A stretch of 12,338 bases of DNA, from contig JAZRVU010000029.1 in the NCBI GenBank assembly GCA_045599305.1, positions 1 to 12,338 on the forward strand. Reading direction: 5' to 3'. The stretch's first letter is position 1; every line of letters begins with the position of its first letter. The position numbers and the translations under genes were made by a program. The DNA comes from SIG588 sp045599305 (GTDB lineage: Bacteria; Bacillota; Clostridia; Oscillospirales; Acutalibacteraceae). The notes beneath the pieces were generated by a model. It had not been told where the DNA came from and made no database searches. It worked only from the letters and a program-made list of their open reading frames with translations. Of the stretch, positions 6,661 through 12,338 are shown in pieces.

Positions 6661-7536
6661 ATGCTCTTTTCACAGATACGTCCCTTTGCGCGGTTTTCCC
6701 GCATACTGGACATCCCCCGGCAGTCGCCCTTTTTGCCCTGCCTGCCCTGCGATCACCGGCTGTTCTTTGCGGAAAGCGGTGAGGGACACCTGACGGTGGA
6801 CGGCAGAGCCGTGACGGTGCCCGAGGGCGGTCTGCTCTTCATCCGCAGCGGGGTGCCCTATCGGCTGGAGGACGGAGCGGTACGCTATCTGGCCGTCAAT
6901 TTTGACCAGACCGACGCCCACCGTGCCCTTTCGGCGCCCATCCCGCCGGTCAATCTCCAAAACGCCGATACGTTCCGGCCGCTGGAAGAGGAGACCTTTT
7001 CCGACCTGCCGGCGCTGGATCGCTTCGCACTGGTGCCGCAATGCCGGCATCTGGCCGCGCCGCTGCGGGAAATGGTCGCCTGTACCGACCGTGCCCTGCC
7101 CTATGACGCACTGACGGCCGACGCACTGCTGACCACGGTGCTGGCAGAATTGGCGCGGGCGCTGACCGCCCCGCCGGCAGCGGGCGGCTTCGATGCCCGC
7201 CGCGTGCTCGCCTTTGTGCGGGAGCGGGCTCATCTGCCGCTCGATAACCGCACGGTGGCGCGGGAATTCGGCTTTCACCCCAACTACCTCTCGGCCGAAT
7301 TCAAGCGGCACACCGGCCGTCCTTTGCACCGCTACCTGCTGGAATGCCGCATCAACCGGGCGCTGACCCGCATGGACGCGGGCGAGAGCGATCTGCAGCG
7401 CATCGCCGCCGAGGTGGGCTTCAACGATTACAACTATTTTTCCCGCTATTTCAAAAAACTCATCGGCGTGTCGCCGCGGCATTACCTGCAGGCGGCACCG
7501 ATCACTCAAATCACCCAAAAGGAGGATATCCCATGA
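6661..7536 (+). CDS. AraC-family transcriptional regulator
   Basis: Predicted 291-residue DNA-binding regulator of the neighbouring sugar genes. Residues about 20-90 form a cupin-like ligand-binding part (AESGEGHLTVDGRAVTVPEG, then RYLAVNFDQ). Residues about 178-280 hold the two helix-turn-helix motifs of the AraC/XylS domain, the first around NRTVAREFGFHPNYLSAEFK and the second around IAAEVGFNDYNYFSRYFKK, ending in the family signature GVSPRHYL. I chose ATG 6661 because AAAGG (6648-6652) lies 8 bases before it; the GTG at 6652 and ATG at 6655 are too close to any ribosome binding site. It is divergent from the isomerase operon and shares a control region with repeats suited to its family. 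Its stop overlaps the start of the phosphatase gene. Probable ligand: the sugar used by the isomerase or a related metabolite (inference). Confidence 0.92.
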   Translation: MLFSQIRPFARFSRILDIPRQSPFLPCLPCDHRLFFAESGEGHLTVDGRAVTVPEGGLLFIRSGVPYRLEDGAVRYLAVNFDQTDAHRALSAPIPPVNLQNADTFRPLEEETFSDLPALDRFALVPQCRHLAAPLREMVACTDRALPYDALTADALLTTVLAELARALTAPPAAGGFDARRVLAFVRERAHLPLDNRTVAREFGFHPNYLSAEFKRHTGRPLHRYLLECRINRALTRMDAGESDLQRIAAEVGFNDYNYFSRYFKKLIGVSPRHYLQAAPITQITQKEDIP

Positions 7537-7985
7537 CCCGCATCCTGTTCGTCTGCCTGGGCAACATCTGCCGCAGCCCCATGGCGGAATTCATGATGAA
7601 AGCACTGGTGGCCGAAAAAGGTGCCGCCGGCGAATTCGAGATCGCCTCGGCGGGCACCTCGGACGAAGAAGAGGGCAACCCCGTCTATCCCCCGGCGGCA
7701 CGGGTACTGGCCGCACGCGGGATCGACTGCGGCCGCAAGCGCGCCGTTGTCGTCACGGCGGCGGACTACGCCCGCTATGACCGCATCATCGGCATGGAAT
7801 CGCGCCATCTGGCCGCGATGCGCCGCCTGTTCGGCGGTGACCCGGCGCATAAGCTCTCGCGGCTGCTGGACTACACCGATCAGCCGCGGGATGTGGCCGA
7901 CCCGTGGTACACGGGCGATTTCACCGCCGCCGAGCGGGACATCGCCGCGGGCTGCGCCGCCCTGTGGGAGCATTTGAAAAAGTAA
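7533..7985 (+). CDS. Low-molecular-weight protein tyrosine phosphatase
   Basis: Predicted 150-residue cytoplasmic phosphatase. The P-loop VCLGNICRS near the N-terminus supplies nucleophile C8 and R14 in C-X5-R-S, and DPWY (123-126) supplies general acid D123. C13 is placed like the second cysteine of redox-controlled family members, so a reversible C8-C13 disulfide is possible. Length is normal for the family. The ATG overlaps the stop of the AraC-type regulator in an ATGA arrangement. A strong AAAAGGAGG (7517-7525) precedes it by 7 bases, so the two are one operon with translational coupling. No partner tyrosine kinase is in the window. Bacterial relatives act on phosphotyrosine proteins, in exopolysaccharide control or on phosphoarginine; the substrate cannot be told here. 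Arsenate reductase is less likely, as its extra cysteine pair is not evident. Confidence 0.93.
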   Translation: MTRILFVCLGNICRSPMAEFMMKALVAEKGAAGEFEIASAGTSDEEEGNPVYPPAARVLAARGIDCGRKRAVVVTAADYARYDRIIGMESRHLAAMRRLFGGDPAHKLSRLLDYTDQPRDVADPWYTGDFTAAERDIAAGCAALWEHLKK

Positions 7986-8018
7986 AAAGCCGTCGGCACA
8001 CTGTGCCGACGGCTTTTT
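7984..8018. terminator. Bidirectional rho-independent terminator between convergent genes
   Basis: A perfect 16-base-pair inverted repeat (7984-7999 with 8003-8018) has a 3-base loop. Its arms begin with five A and end with five T, so transcripts from either side end in a U run. It begins within the phosphatase TAA and ends one base before the TGA of the MATE gene on the other strand. Confidence 0.9.
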
Positions 8019-8019
8019 C

Positions 8020-9411
8020 TCATTCACTTACGATATTGCGGATCCAGATACCCTTTTTCAGCATCACATAACCGATGACGCATTTGACGATATCCACCGC
8101 CTGACAACAGAAATAGAGGATGTAGATGTTCACCCCCGTGAAGCGGGAGAGCACATAGGCCAGCGGCACGGTGACCACCCACACGAAACAGCAATCGAAC
8201 AAAAAGGTGATGAAGGTCTTGCCGCCGGAACGCAGGGTGAAATAGGCCGCGTTGCAGAACGCGCAGATGGGCATGACGGTGGCCGAGATCATCATGATGG
8301 CGGAGGCCATCGACCGCACCTCGTCGGTGGTGTTATAGATGAGCGGGATGAACGGGGCACAGGCCGCATAGAGCAGGCCGACCCCCACGCTGACCGCCAC
8401 GGAAAAGGCGATGAGTTTGCGGGAGGTATCGCGCACGGTATCGAATTCCCCCGCACCGAGCTGCTGCCCCACCAGAATGCCGATGGCCACGCCGGTGGAG
8501 GTGAAGATGACGGCAAACACGTTCCAGAAGGTGGTGGAGATATTGGTCGCCGCCACCACGTTCAACCCGCGCAGAGAATAGCACTGGTTGAGCATGGTCA
8601 TGCCGGCCGACCACAGCGTCTCGTTGAGCATCAGCGGCATTCCCTTAAGGAACATCTGCCATGCCAGCGCACGCGGGATGTAGAGGCTGCGATAAACGCC
8701 TTTCATGAAGCCGTAGCGCCCGCTGTGGGCGTGTGTCCACCCCGCCACGATGGCCAGTTCCACAAAGCGGGAGATCACGGTGGCAATAGCCGCGCCCGCC
8801 ACCCCCAGACGGGGCGCGCCGAAGTGACCGAAAATGAGGATGTAGTTGAACACCAGATTGACCGACACCGAAATGATGCCCGCCTTCATGGGCAGCACCG
8901 TCTCCCCCGTTTCCCGCAGGGTGCTGGCATAGCATTGGATGCCGGCGGTGGGGATCAGCCCGAAGAACATCACAGTGAGATAGGTCATGGCCGCAGAGAG
9001 AGAGGCCTCGGCATCTGCCGCCGCCCCCTCGCCCTGCAGGAAGAGGCCGCACAGCGGTCGGCCGGCCAGCCCGAAGATCAGAAATGCCGCGGCCGTGAGG
9101 ATGGTGCAGAGCCACAGTTTGAAACGGAAACTGTAGCACAGGCCGTCATTATCCTGCTTGCCGTAAAACTGGGCGCCGAAGATGCCCGCGCCGGACACCG
9201 CGCCGAACAGGCACAGCTGAAATACGAAAAGCAGCTGATTGGCCACCGCGACACCGGTCATCTCCACCGTGCCCACCCGGCCGACCATGATATTATCGAG
9301 CATACCGACAAAGTTGGTAATGCCGTTTTGCAGCATGATGGGCACGGCCACCGCCAGCGCCCGCTTATAAAACGCGCGGTCACCGATATACCGCGACAGG
9401 ACTCTGTTCAT
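8020..9411 (-). CDS. MATE-family multidrug/toxin efflux transporter
   Basis: Predicted 463-residue inner-membrane antiporter with about 12 membrane segments in two similar halves. The family's N-terminal pattern is clear: LAVAVPIMLQNGITNFVGML, then DNIMVGRVGTVEMTGVAVANQ. The second half begins with MFLKGMPLMLNETLWSAGMT and includes FTSTGVAIGILVGQQLGAGE, which matches the MATE repeat. Members exchange drugs, organic cations or metabolites for sodium ions or protons; the substrate cannot be read from sequence. The start at ATG 9411 (MNRVLSRYIGDRAFY) gives the usual short N-terminus. Longer versions start at or upstream of the -10 box, so they cannot be made from the predicted promoter. The ribosome binding site (GGGGTG region) is weak. 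It is a single-gene unit, divergent from the MBL nuclease gene and convergent with the phosphatase gene. Confidence 0.93.
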   Translation of the reverse strand: MNRVLSRYIGDRAFYKRALAVAVPIMLQNGITNFVGMLDNIMVGRVGTVEMTGVAVANQLLFVFQLCLFGAVSGAGIFGAQFYGKQDNDGLCYSFRFKLWLCTILTAAAFLIFGLAGRPLCGLFLQGEGAAADAEASLSAAMTYLTVMFFGLIPTAGIQCYASTLRETGETVLPMKAGIISVSVNLVFNYILIFGHFGAPRLGVAGAAIATVISRFVELAIVAGWTHAHSGRYGFMKGVYRSLYIPRALAWQMFLKGMPLMLNETLWSAGMTMLNQCYSLRGLNVVAATNISTTFWNVFAVIFTSTGVAIGILVGQQLGAGEFDTVRDTSRKLIAFSVAVSVGVGLLYAACAPFIPLIYNTTDEVRSMASAIMMISATVMPICAFCNAAYFTLRSGGKTFITFLFDCCFVWVVTVPLAYVLSRFTGVNIYILYFCCQAVDIVKCVIGYVMLKKGIWIRNIVSE

Positions 9412-9442
9412 AATGCACCCCAAAGAGAAAAGAATATGTATC

Positions 9443-9471
9443 ATCTTATCATACGCCCCCCGCTTTTGCAA
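9443..9471 (-). promoter_or_regulatory. Sigma-A type promoter of the MATE gene
   Basis: On the minus strand TTGCAA (9466-9471) and TAAGAT (9443-9448) are 17 bases apart, and TGA before the -10 makes it an extended -10. Transcription should start near 9436, about 25 bases before ATG 9411. The in-frame ATG at 9444 overlaps the -10 and is therefore not the start. Confidence 0.72.
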
Positions 9472-9474
9472 GTG

Positions 9475-9492
9475 CGAAAAAAATATTTTTCG
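9475..9492. repeat. AT-rich inverted repeat between divergent promoters
   Basis: CGAAAAAAATATTTTTCG forms two 7-base arms (CGAAAAA and TTTTTCG) around a 4-base centre. It lies 3 bases upstream of the MATE -35 and about 10 bases upstream of the opposing promoter. It may be an operator or an AT-rich upstream element for RNA polymerase; it is too short for a terminator in this place. Confidence 0.4.
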
Positions 9493-9500
9493 ACAATGGC

Positions 9501-9529
9501 TTTATTTTTGCGGGCGGATATGGTACAAT
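9501..9529 (+). promoter_or_regulatory. Extended -10 promoter of the MBL nuclease operon
   Basis: TACAAT (9524-9529) is preceded by TGG, giving an extended -10. The hexamer 17 bases upstream is TTTATT (9501-9506), a weak -35. Transcription should start near 9536, with a leader of about 21 bases carrying AAAGGA (9541-9546) before ATG 9557. Confidence 0.6.
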
Positions 9530-9556
9530 ACATCTGACAGAAAGGAACGTGAGATC

Positions 9557-11161
9557 ATGCGTTTGGAGTTTTTGGGCGCCGCCCACGAAGTGACCGGCTC
9601 CTGCACGCTGCTGACGGCGTGCGGCAAGCACATTTTGATCGACTGCGGCATGGAGCAGGGCCGCGACATTTACGAAAACTGTGATCTGCCGGTGGCACCG
9701 CAGCAGGTCGATGCACTGCTGCTCACCCATGCGCACATCGACCATTCCGGCAAGATCCCGCTGCTGGTCAAGAACGGCTTTGCCGGCCCGGTGTTCACCA
9801 CCGCGGCCACCGAGCGGCTTTGCCGCATCATGCTGATGGATTCGGCACACATCCAGGAATTCGAGGCCGAATGGCGCAACCGCAAGGCCAAACGTGCCGG
9901 CCGCGAGCCGTATGTGCCCATGTATACCACCGCCGACGCCGAACAGGCGCTTAGACAATTCACCCCCTGCAGCTACGAACAGGCGCAGGAGATCGCCCCC
10001 GGCATCACGGCCGAATTCTTCGACGCCGGGCATCTGCTCGGCTCCGCCTGTATCCGCATCACGGCACAGGAGGAGGACGGCCCGCACACGGTGCTCTTCT
10101 CCGGCGATCTCGGCAATGTGGAGCGCCCGCTCATCCGCGATCCGCAGCCCCCTGCGGCCGCCGAAGCGGTGGTGGTGGAATCCACCTACGGCGACCGGCT
10201 GCACAAACCGCATCCCGACTATGTGGCGCAGCTGACCGAGATCTTCTGCGAGACCTTTGCCCGCGGCGGCAATGTGGTGATCCCCGCTTTCGCGGTGGGA
10301 CGCACGCAGGAACTGCTTTACTGCATCCGGCAGATCAAGGAGCAGCGGCTGGTGAAGGGGCACGAGGACTTCCCCGTGTATATCGACAGCCCGCTCGCCA
10401 TCGAGGCCACCCGCATCTACAGCGGCGGGCTGACGGAGTATTATGACGAGGACACGCTGGCGCTGCTGGAGCGCGGCGTGGAGCCGATACAGTTCGACGG
10501 ACTGCACACGGCGGTCACCTCGGAGGAATCGCAGGCGATCAACACCGACAAGACCCCCAAGGTCATCATTTCCGCCAGCGGTATGTGCGAAGCGGGACGT
10601 GTGCGTCACCATCTGAAGCACAACCTGTGGCGGCCGGAGAGTACGATCCTTTTCGTGGGATATCAGACCCCCGGTACGCTGGGCAATCAGCTCCTGAACG
10701 GCGCTGCGTCGGTCAAGCTTTTCAGTGAAGAGATCAAGGTCGCCGCCGCCATCCGGCAGGTGGACGGCATCAGCGGGCACGCCGACCGGGCACATCTGCT
10801 CGAGTGGCTCGCCGCCATGTCCCCCGCCCCGCGGCAGGTGTTCGTCAACCACGGTGAGGATACCGTGTGCGACGGCTTTGCCGACGCGGTGCGGGACGAA
10901 CTGCATCTGCCCGCGCTGGCGCCCTATAACGGGGCGGCTTATGAACTGAACGCCGGCGGTATCACGTCGGTGAAGGCGGGCAACGCGCAGAAACTGCAGA
11001 AGAATTCCGCCAAGAACACCCGCACCAACACGGTCTACGACCGGCTGCTCGCGGTCTATCAGCGGCTGGGCACGCTGATCGCACAGGGCAAGGGACGCGC
11101 CAACAAGGAATTGTCGCGGTTGGCCGATCAGCTGCAGTCGCTCTGCGACCGGTTTGAGTAA
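9557..11161 (+). CDS. Beta-CASP metallo-beta-lactamase fold hydrolase (RNA nuclease-like)
   Basis: Predicted 534-residue cytoplasmic metallo-hydrolase of the CPSF73/Ysh1-related beta-CASP group, whose members cleave RNA with two zinc ions. Motifs in order: HAHIDH (H58, H60, D62, H63), the AGH histidine H159, SGDLG with D184, beta-CASP motif A at VVEST (E208), IPAFAVGRTQE (242-252), SASGMCEAGRVRHHLKHN (339-356, candidate motif B histidines), GYQTPGTLG, and ISGHAD with H408 (motif C). The RMMBL segment follows (about 405-470), then a charged, helical tail (about 480-534) beyond the usual core. All catalytic ligands appear intact. The ATG at 9557 has AAAGGA 10 bases upstream and starts straight into the fold (MRLEFLGAAHEVTGSC). 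It is the first of three closely spaced genes. RNA as substrate is a family inference; the bacterial versions of this subgroup are little studied. Confidence 0.92.
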   Translation: MRLEFLGAAHEVTGSCTLLTACGKHILIDCGMEQGRDIYENCDLPVAPQQVDALLLTHAHIDHSGKIPLLVKNGFAGPVFTTAATERLCRIMLMDSAHIQEFEAEWRNRKAKRAGREPYVPMYTTADAEQALRQFTPCSYEQAQEIAPGITAEFFDAGHLLGSACIRITAQEEDGPHTVLFSGDLGNVERPLIRDPQPPAAAEAVVVESTYGDRLHKPHPDYVAQLTEIFCETFARGGNVVIPAFAVGRTQELLYCIRQIKEQRLVKGHEDFPVYIDSPLAIEATRIYSGGLTEYYDEDTLALLERGVEPIQFDGLHTAVTSEESQAINTDKTPKVIISASGMCEAGRVRHHLKHNLWRPESTILFVGYQTPGTLGNQLLNGAASVKLFSEEIKVAAAIRQVDGISGHADRAHLLEWLAAMSPAPRQVFVNHGEDTVCDGFADAVRDELHLPALAPYNGAAYELNAGGITSVKAGNAQKLQKNSAKNTRTNTVYDRLLAVYQRLGTLIAQGKGRANKELSRLADQLQSLCDRFE

Positions 11162-11176
11162 AAGGAGTCTTTTTCC

Positions 11177-11827
11177 ATGCAATATACCGCCATTTTGTGG
11201 GATCTGGACGGCACGCTGATGGACACGATGGCCGATCTGACTGCCAGCGTGAACACGGCGCTTTCGGAAAACGGATTGCCCACCCGCACTGCGGCAGAGG
11301 TGACCGCCATGACCGGGCACGGCATCCGTGACCTGATCGAGCACGCGGTGCCCGCCGGGTGTGAGCCCGACCGGCTGGAGCGGGTGTTCGCCCGCTTTAA
11401 AGAGCACTACGCCCTCCACTGCCGCGACAACACCCGCCCCTATGACGGCGTGGTGGCGCTGCTGCGCCGCTGGAAAGCGGCGGGCGGGCTATCCGCCATC
11501 GTCTCGAACAAGGCCGCCTTTGCGGTGGAGCAGCTGGCGGCCGAGGAATTCCCCGGGCTGACCGACGCGGTGTTCGGGCAGACGGAGCAGCTGCGCAAAA
11601 AGCCTGCGCCGGATATGCCGCTGGCCGCGGTGACGGCGCTGGGGGCGTCCCCCGATCAGGTGCTGTATGTGGGGGATTCCGAGGTGGATGTGGAGACCGC
11701 CCGTGCGGCGGGGCTTGCAGGGCTGTTCGTCACGTGGGGCTTTCGCACAAGGCAGCAGCTCATCGAAGCGGGCGCCGGTGTGATCGTGGACACGCCGGAG
11801 GAACTGGCCGCATATCTGAATATTTAA
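11177..11827 (+). CDS. HAD-family hydrolase, phosphoglycolate phosphatase type
   Basis: Predicted 216-residue cytoplasmic phosphatase. HAD motif I is DLDGT with nucleophile D9 and acid D11, motif II is S110-N111, motif III lysine is in RKKPAPD (K141/K142), and motif IV is GDSEVD (D167, D171). The helical cap lies at about 15-85, as in Gph and PpaX-like enzymes. These use an aspartyl-phosphate intermediate and magnesium to dephosphorylate phosphoglycolate or other small phosphates; exact substrate is uncertain, and pyrophosphatase or beta-phosphoglucomutase-like activity cannot be excluded. AAAGGAG (11161-11167) lies 9 bases before the ATG and touches the stop of the MBL gene, so it belongs to the same operon. 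Confidence 0.9.
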   Translation: MQYTAILWDLDGTLMDTMADLTASVNTALSENGLPTRTAAEVTAMTGHGIRDLIEHAVPAGCEPDRLERVFARFKEHYALHCRDNTRPYDGVVALLRRWKAAGGLSAIVSNKAAFAVEQLAAEEFPGLTDAVFGQTEQLRKKPAPDMPLAAVTALGASPDQVLYVGDSEVDVETARAAGLAGLFVTWGFRTRQQLIEAGAGVIVDTPEELAAYLNI

Positions 11828-11841
11828 AGGAGGTACACCCC

Positions 11842-12048
11842 ATGGGAAACAAGATCGTACTGACTATTGAAGGCATGGCCTGCGGCCATTGCAGCGCGCG
11901 GGTGGAAGCCGCGCTGAACGCTCTGCCCGGCGTGAAGGCCAAGGTGGATCTGGCGACGAAGACCGCCACGGTGAAGGGCAGCGATGACAAGGACGCGCTG
12001 GTGCGCGCCGTCACCGAGGCCGGCTATAAAGTGGTAGATGTAAAATGA
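11842..12048 (+). CDS. CopZ-like heavy-metal-associated (HMA) chaperone
   Basis: Predicted 68-residue single HMA domain, the full size for a copper chaperone. The metal-binding loop GMACGHC supplies C14 and C17, and the rest follows the beta-alpha-beta-beta-alpha-beta pattern (VEAALNALPGVKAKVDLATKTATVKG, broken as VEAALNALPG then VKAKVDLATK, and ending EAGYKVVDVK). Such proteins bind Cu(I) and hand it to a CopA ATPase. AAAGGAGG (11826-11833) lies 8 bases before the ATG, 14 bases after the HAD gene, so it is probably the last gene of that operon. No CopA or CsoR is in the window, and mercury or zinc binding is possible. Confidence 0.9.
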   Translation: MGNKIVLTIEGMACGHCSARVEAALNALPGVKAKVDLATKTATVKGSDDKDALVRAVTEAGYKVVDVK

Positions 12049-12056
12049 CAGATCCC

Positions 12057-12083
12057 ATGCCGTCGGCATCCTGCCGGCGGCAT
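12057..12083 (+). terminator. Probable rho-independent terminator after the HMA gene
   Basis: A 12-base-pair stem (12057-12068 with 12072-12083, one G-U pair) closes a 3-base loop 8 bases after the stop codon. The T run after it is interrupted (TTTGCTTTTG as DNA), so strength may be moderate. Position between a gene end and a separate promoter supports the call. Confidence 0.65.
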
Positions 12084-12161
12084 TTGCTTTTGCCCTGTCA
12101 CTTTGCTGAAAAAGTCCCTTTGAAAGCAAAAAACTTCGTGCACTAAAACTTTAAAGCGCTA

Positions 12162-12190
12162 TTGACATTCGGGCGAAAAAGCATTATAAT
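12162..12190 (+). promoter_or_regulatory. Consensus sigma-A promoter of serC
   Basis: Exact TTGACA (12162-12167) and exact TATAAT (12185-12190) with a 17-base spacer. Transcription should start near 12197, leaving about 29 bases before the ATG, too short for a riboswitch or T-box. A strong constitutive promoter is expected. Nothing else was seen in 12084-12161. Confidence 0.88.
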
Positions 12191-12225
12191 AAGCGGCAGA
12201 TATAATCTAAAGGAGGTCTTTTTCC

Positions 12226-12338
12226 ATGTCAAGAGTGTACAATTTTTCCGCAGGTCCGTCCATGCTGCCCGAGGCAGTACTGAACCGTGCCGCCGCCGAG
12301 ATGCTGGATTGCAACGGCAGCGGTCAGAGCGTGATGGA
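12226..12338 (+). CDS. serC: Phosphoserine aminotransferase, N-terminal fragment
   Basis: Only the first 37 codons are present before the right edge. The start MSRVYNFSAGPSMLPEAVL is the highly characteristic N-terminus of SerC, a pyridoxal-phosphate enzyme that makes 3-phosphoserine from 3-phosphohydroxypyruvate and glutamate in serine synthesis. The remainder (HEX-like NGSGQSVM, where NGSGQSVME is usual) fits as well. AAAGGAGG lies 9 bases before the ATG, and a consensus promoter lies upstream, so it begins its own transcription unit. serA often follows, but that lies outside the window. Confidence 0.93.
   Translation, partial: MSRVYNFSAGPSMLPEAVLNRAAAEMLDCNGSGQSVM

Noticed and set aside
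7984..8018. Possible small RNA or mobile repeat unit
   Set aside because: Arms with flanking A and T runs between convergent stop codons are fully explained as a bidirectional terminator.
9413..9556. N-terminal extension of the MBL nuclease from an upstream start at 9413
   Set aside because: It would lie upstream of the predicted transcription start near 9536 and overlap the MATE promoter. The fold starts at ATG 9557 behind AAAGGA.
9449..11419. A 656-codon minus-strand open frame opposite the MBL nuclease gene
   Set aside because: It is a mirror of a gene with complete catalytic motifs, crosses into the HAD gene and the MATE promoter, and has no recognisable domain or ribosome binding site.
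12084..12225. Riboswitch or T-box leader before serC
   Set aside because: The consensus promoter at 12162-12190 leaves only about 29 bases of leader, enough for the ribosome binding site only.
1..12338. CRISPR arrays, tRNA or rRNA genes, insertion sequences, attachment sites
   Set aside because: I looked for regular spaced repeats, cloverleaf ends, transposase motifs and long terminal repeats and saw none. Genes are densely packed and of uniform base composition.

Overview
The window looks like chromosome from a GC-rich member of the Clostridia, most likely a gut-type Oscillospirales/Ruminococcaceae relative. The grounds are strong purine-rich ribosome binding sites before nearly every gene, sigma-A type promoters with 17-base spacers in AT-rich islands, short rho-independent terminators, and closest family resemblance to Firmicutes proteins. 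This placement is inference; there is no rRNA or tRNA here to settle it. No mobile element, CRISPR array or tRNA was seen. No gap without a gene exceeds about 180 bases.

The left half (1-7985) is a carbohydrate-use locus. Reading leftward from an AT-rich divergent control region (about 6551-6660), one operon encodes an L-arabinose/L-fucose isomerase family enzyme with its catalytic residues intact (5111-6550). It continues with a 706-residue protein of unrecognised family that looks like a three-domain glycosidase-type protein (2976-5096), and ends in a strong hairpin terminator. A second leftward promoter (2874-2902) then drives a GH109-like member of the Gfo/Idh/MocA superfamily (1625-2845). 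A GH123/DUF4091-like glycoside hydrolase follows and runs off the left edge (1-1612). GH109 and GH123 are known for alpha- and beta-N-acetylgalactosaminidases, so processing of GalNAc-containing glycans is a reasonable hypothesis. None of these proteins shows a signal peptide, so the work is probably cytoplasmic on imported sugars. No transporter for them is in view.

Rightward from the same control region runs an AraC-type regulator (6661-7536), translationally coupled by an ATGA overlap to a low-molecular-weight protein tyrosine phosphatase (7533-7985). The regulator's likely operator is visible: two perfect 11-base direct repeats 21 bases apart, ending 2 bases upstream of the weak -35 of the isomerase operon and overlapping the regulator's own transcription start and ribosome binding site. 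A second, imperfect direct repeat pair lies on the isomerase side.

The right half is housekeeping-like. A MATE efflux pump (8020-9411, minus) converges on the phosphatase gene at a shared bidirectional terminator. It diverges from a three-gene plus-strand run: a beta-CASP metallo-beta-lactamase nuclease-like protein (9557-11161), a HAD phosphatase of the phosphoglycolate phosphatase type (11177-11827) and a CopZ-like heavy-metal chaperone (11842-12048). After a hairpin, a consensus promoter precedes the start of serC (phosphoserine aminotransferase), cut by the right edge.

Several starts were moved from the longest open frame to internal codons. Promoter and ribosome binding site positions rule out or disfavour the longer versions at 2875, 6577, 6652, 9471 and 9413.
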